Shown here: one piece after another, positions 23,384 through 23,420 of the stretch
How the letters are laid out: each line of letters opens with the position of its first letter
Position numbering within the stretch: the first letter of the stretch is position 1
Assembly: GCA_964569025.1 (NCBI GenBank)
Contig: CAZMSQ010000036.1
Location: forward strand, 1 to 23,420
Length of the DNA: 23,420 bases
Source of the DNA: CAZMSQ01 sp964569025
Lineage (GTDB): Bacteria > Bacteroidota > Bacteroidia > Chitinophagales > Saprospiraceae
Direction of reading: 5' to 3'
Position numbers and translations under genes: made by a program
The notes under the pieces: generated by a model
What the model saw: the letters and a program-made list of their open reading frames with translations, nothing else
Databases searched by the model: none
What the model was told of the DNA's origin: nothing

Positions 23384-23420
23384 ATGCAACCAGTCCGCAA
23401 AATTCTTGCGCATTGCGGGA
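23384..23420 (+). CDS. Start of an unidentified gene (truncated by the window edge)
   Basis: ATG at 23384-23386 begins MQPVRKILAHCG and runs off the window. Twelve codons are too few to assign a family. Support is the exact -7 element just upstream and the open frame to the edge. It is divergent from the small ORF and Nudix pair. Confidence 0.45.
   Translation, partial: MQPVRKILAHCG

Noticed and set aside
1..23420. Mobile elements, CRISPR arrays, prophage or defence genes
   Set aside because: I looked for regular repeats, transposase or integrase motifs and abrupt composition change and saw none; the window is conserved housekeeping and envelope genes.

Overview
The window looks like a chromosomal segment of a Bacteroidota bacterium with roughly balanced GC. 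The evidence is the Bacteroidota-type promoter elements (TAnnTTTG at -7), a PorP/SprF-type outer membrane protein paired with a PorE-like OmpA protein (type IX secretion or gliding families), a fused alpha/beta 2-oxoacid dehydrogenase E1, and the gene order of the division cluster. A Saprospiria-like lineage is plausible but cannot be proved from the sequence alone. MurE carries the DNPR signature, so the peptidoglycan should contain meso-diaminopimelate.

Region 1 (1-12975, minus strand) is a dcw (division and cell wall) operon. Read 5' to 3' on the minus strand it is mraZ, rsmH, ftsL, ftsI, murE, mraY, murD, ftsW, murG, murC, ftsQ and the start of ftsA, which runs off the left edge. Genes overlap by 4-11 nt or are separated by a few to 58 nt, so they are probably one transcript. 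Immediately upstream of mraZ are an exact TAnnTTTG element and three repeats at exact 10-bp spacing that match the known MraZ operator pattern. This points to autoregulation of the whole operon. MurF, MurB and Ddl are not encoded in the visible part.

Region 2 (13046-16362, minus strand) holds a polyprenol-phosphate-mannose-synthase-like glycosyltransferase, which must use a non-ATG start, and a large fused E1 alpha/beta dehydrogenase with a His-rich inter-domain linker.

Region 3 (16475-20800) holds a secreted DUF1573 protein on the plus strand. It converges through a strong bidirectional terminator on a PorP/SprF - PorE-like pair on the minus strand. The PorE-like protein ends in its own DUF1573-like domain, so the same domain occurs both fused and free in adjacent genes.

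Region 4 (21020-23420) holds a GT9 (heptosyltransferase-family) glycosyltransferase. It is divergent from a small secreted cysteine-rich protein with an internal duplication, and a 16-bp perfect palindrome lies between them and contains both putative -7 elements. A Nudix hydrolase follows, convergent with the Cys-rich gene across a second bidirectional terminator. It appears translationally coupled to an upstream 53-codon ORF. The first codons of a plus-strand gene reach the right edge.

No tRNA, rRNA, CRISPR array, insertion sequence or phage gene was seen, and no gene-free stretch exceeds 300 bases. Most of the window is conserved housekeeping content. The best candidates for something undescribed are the fused and free DUF1573 arrangement next to PorP, the Cys-rich secreted protein and the small ORF coupled to the Nudix gene.
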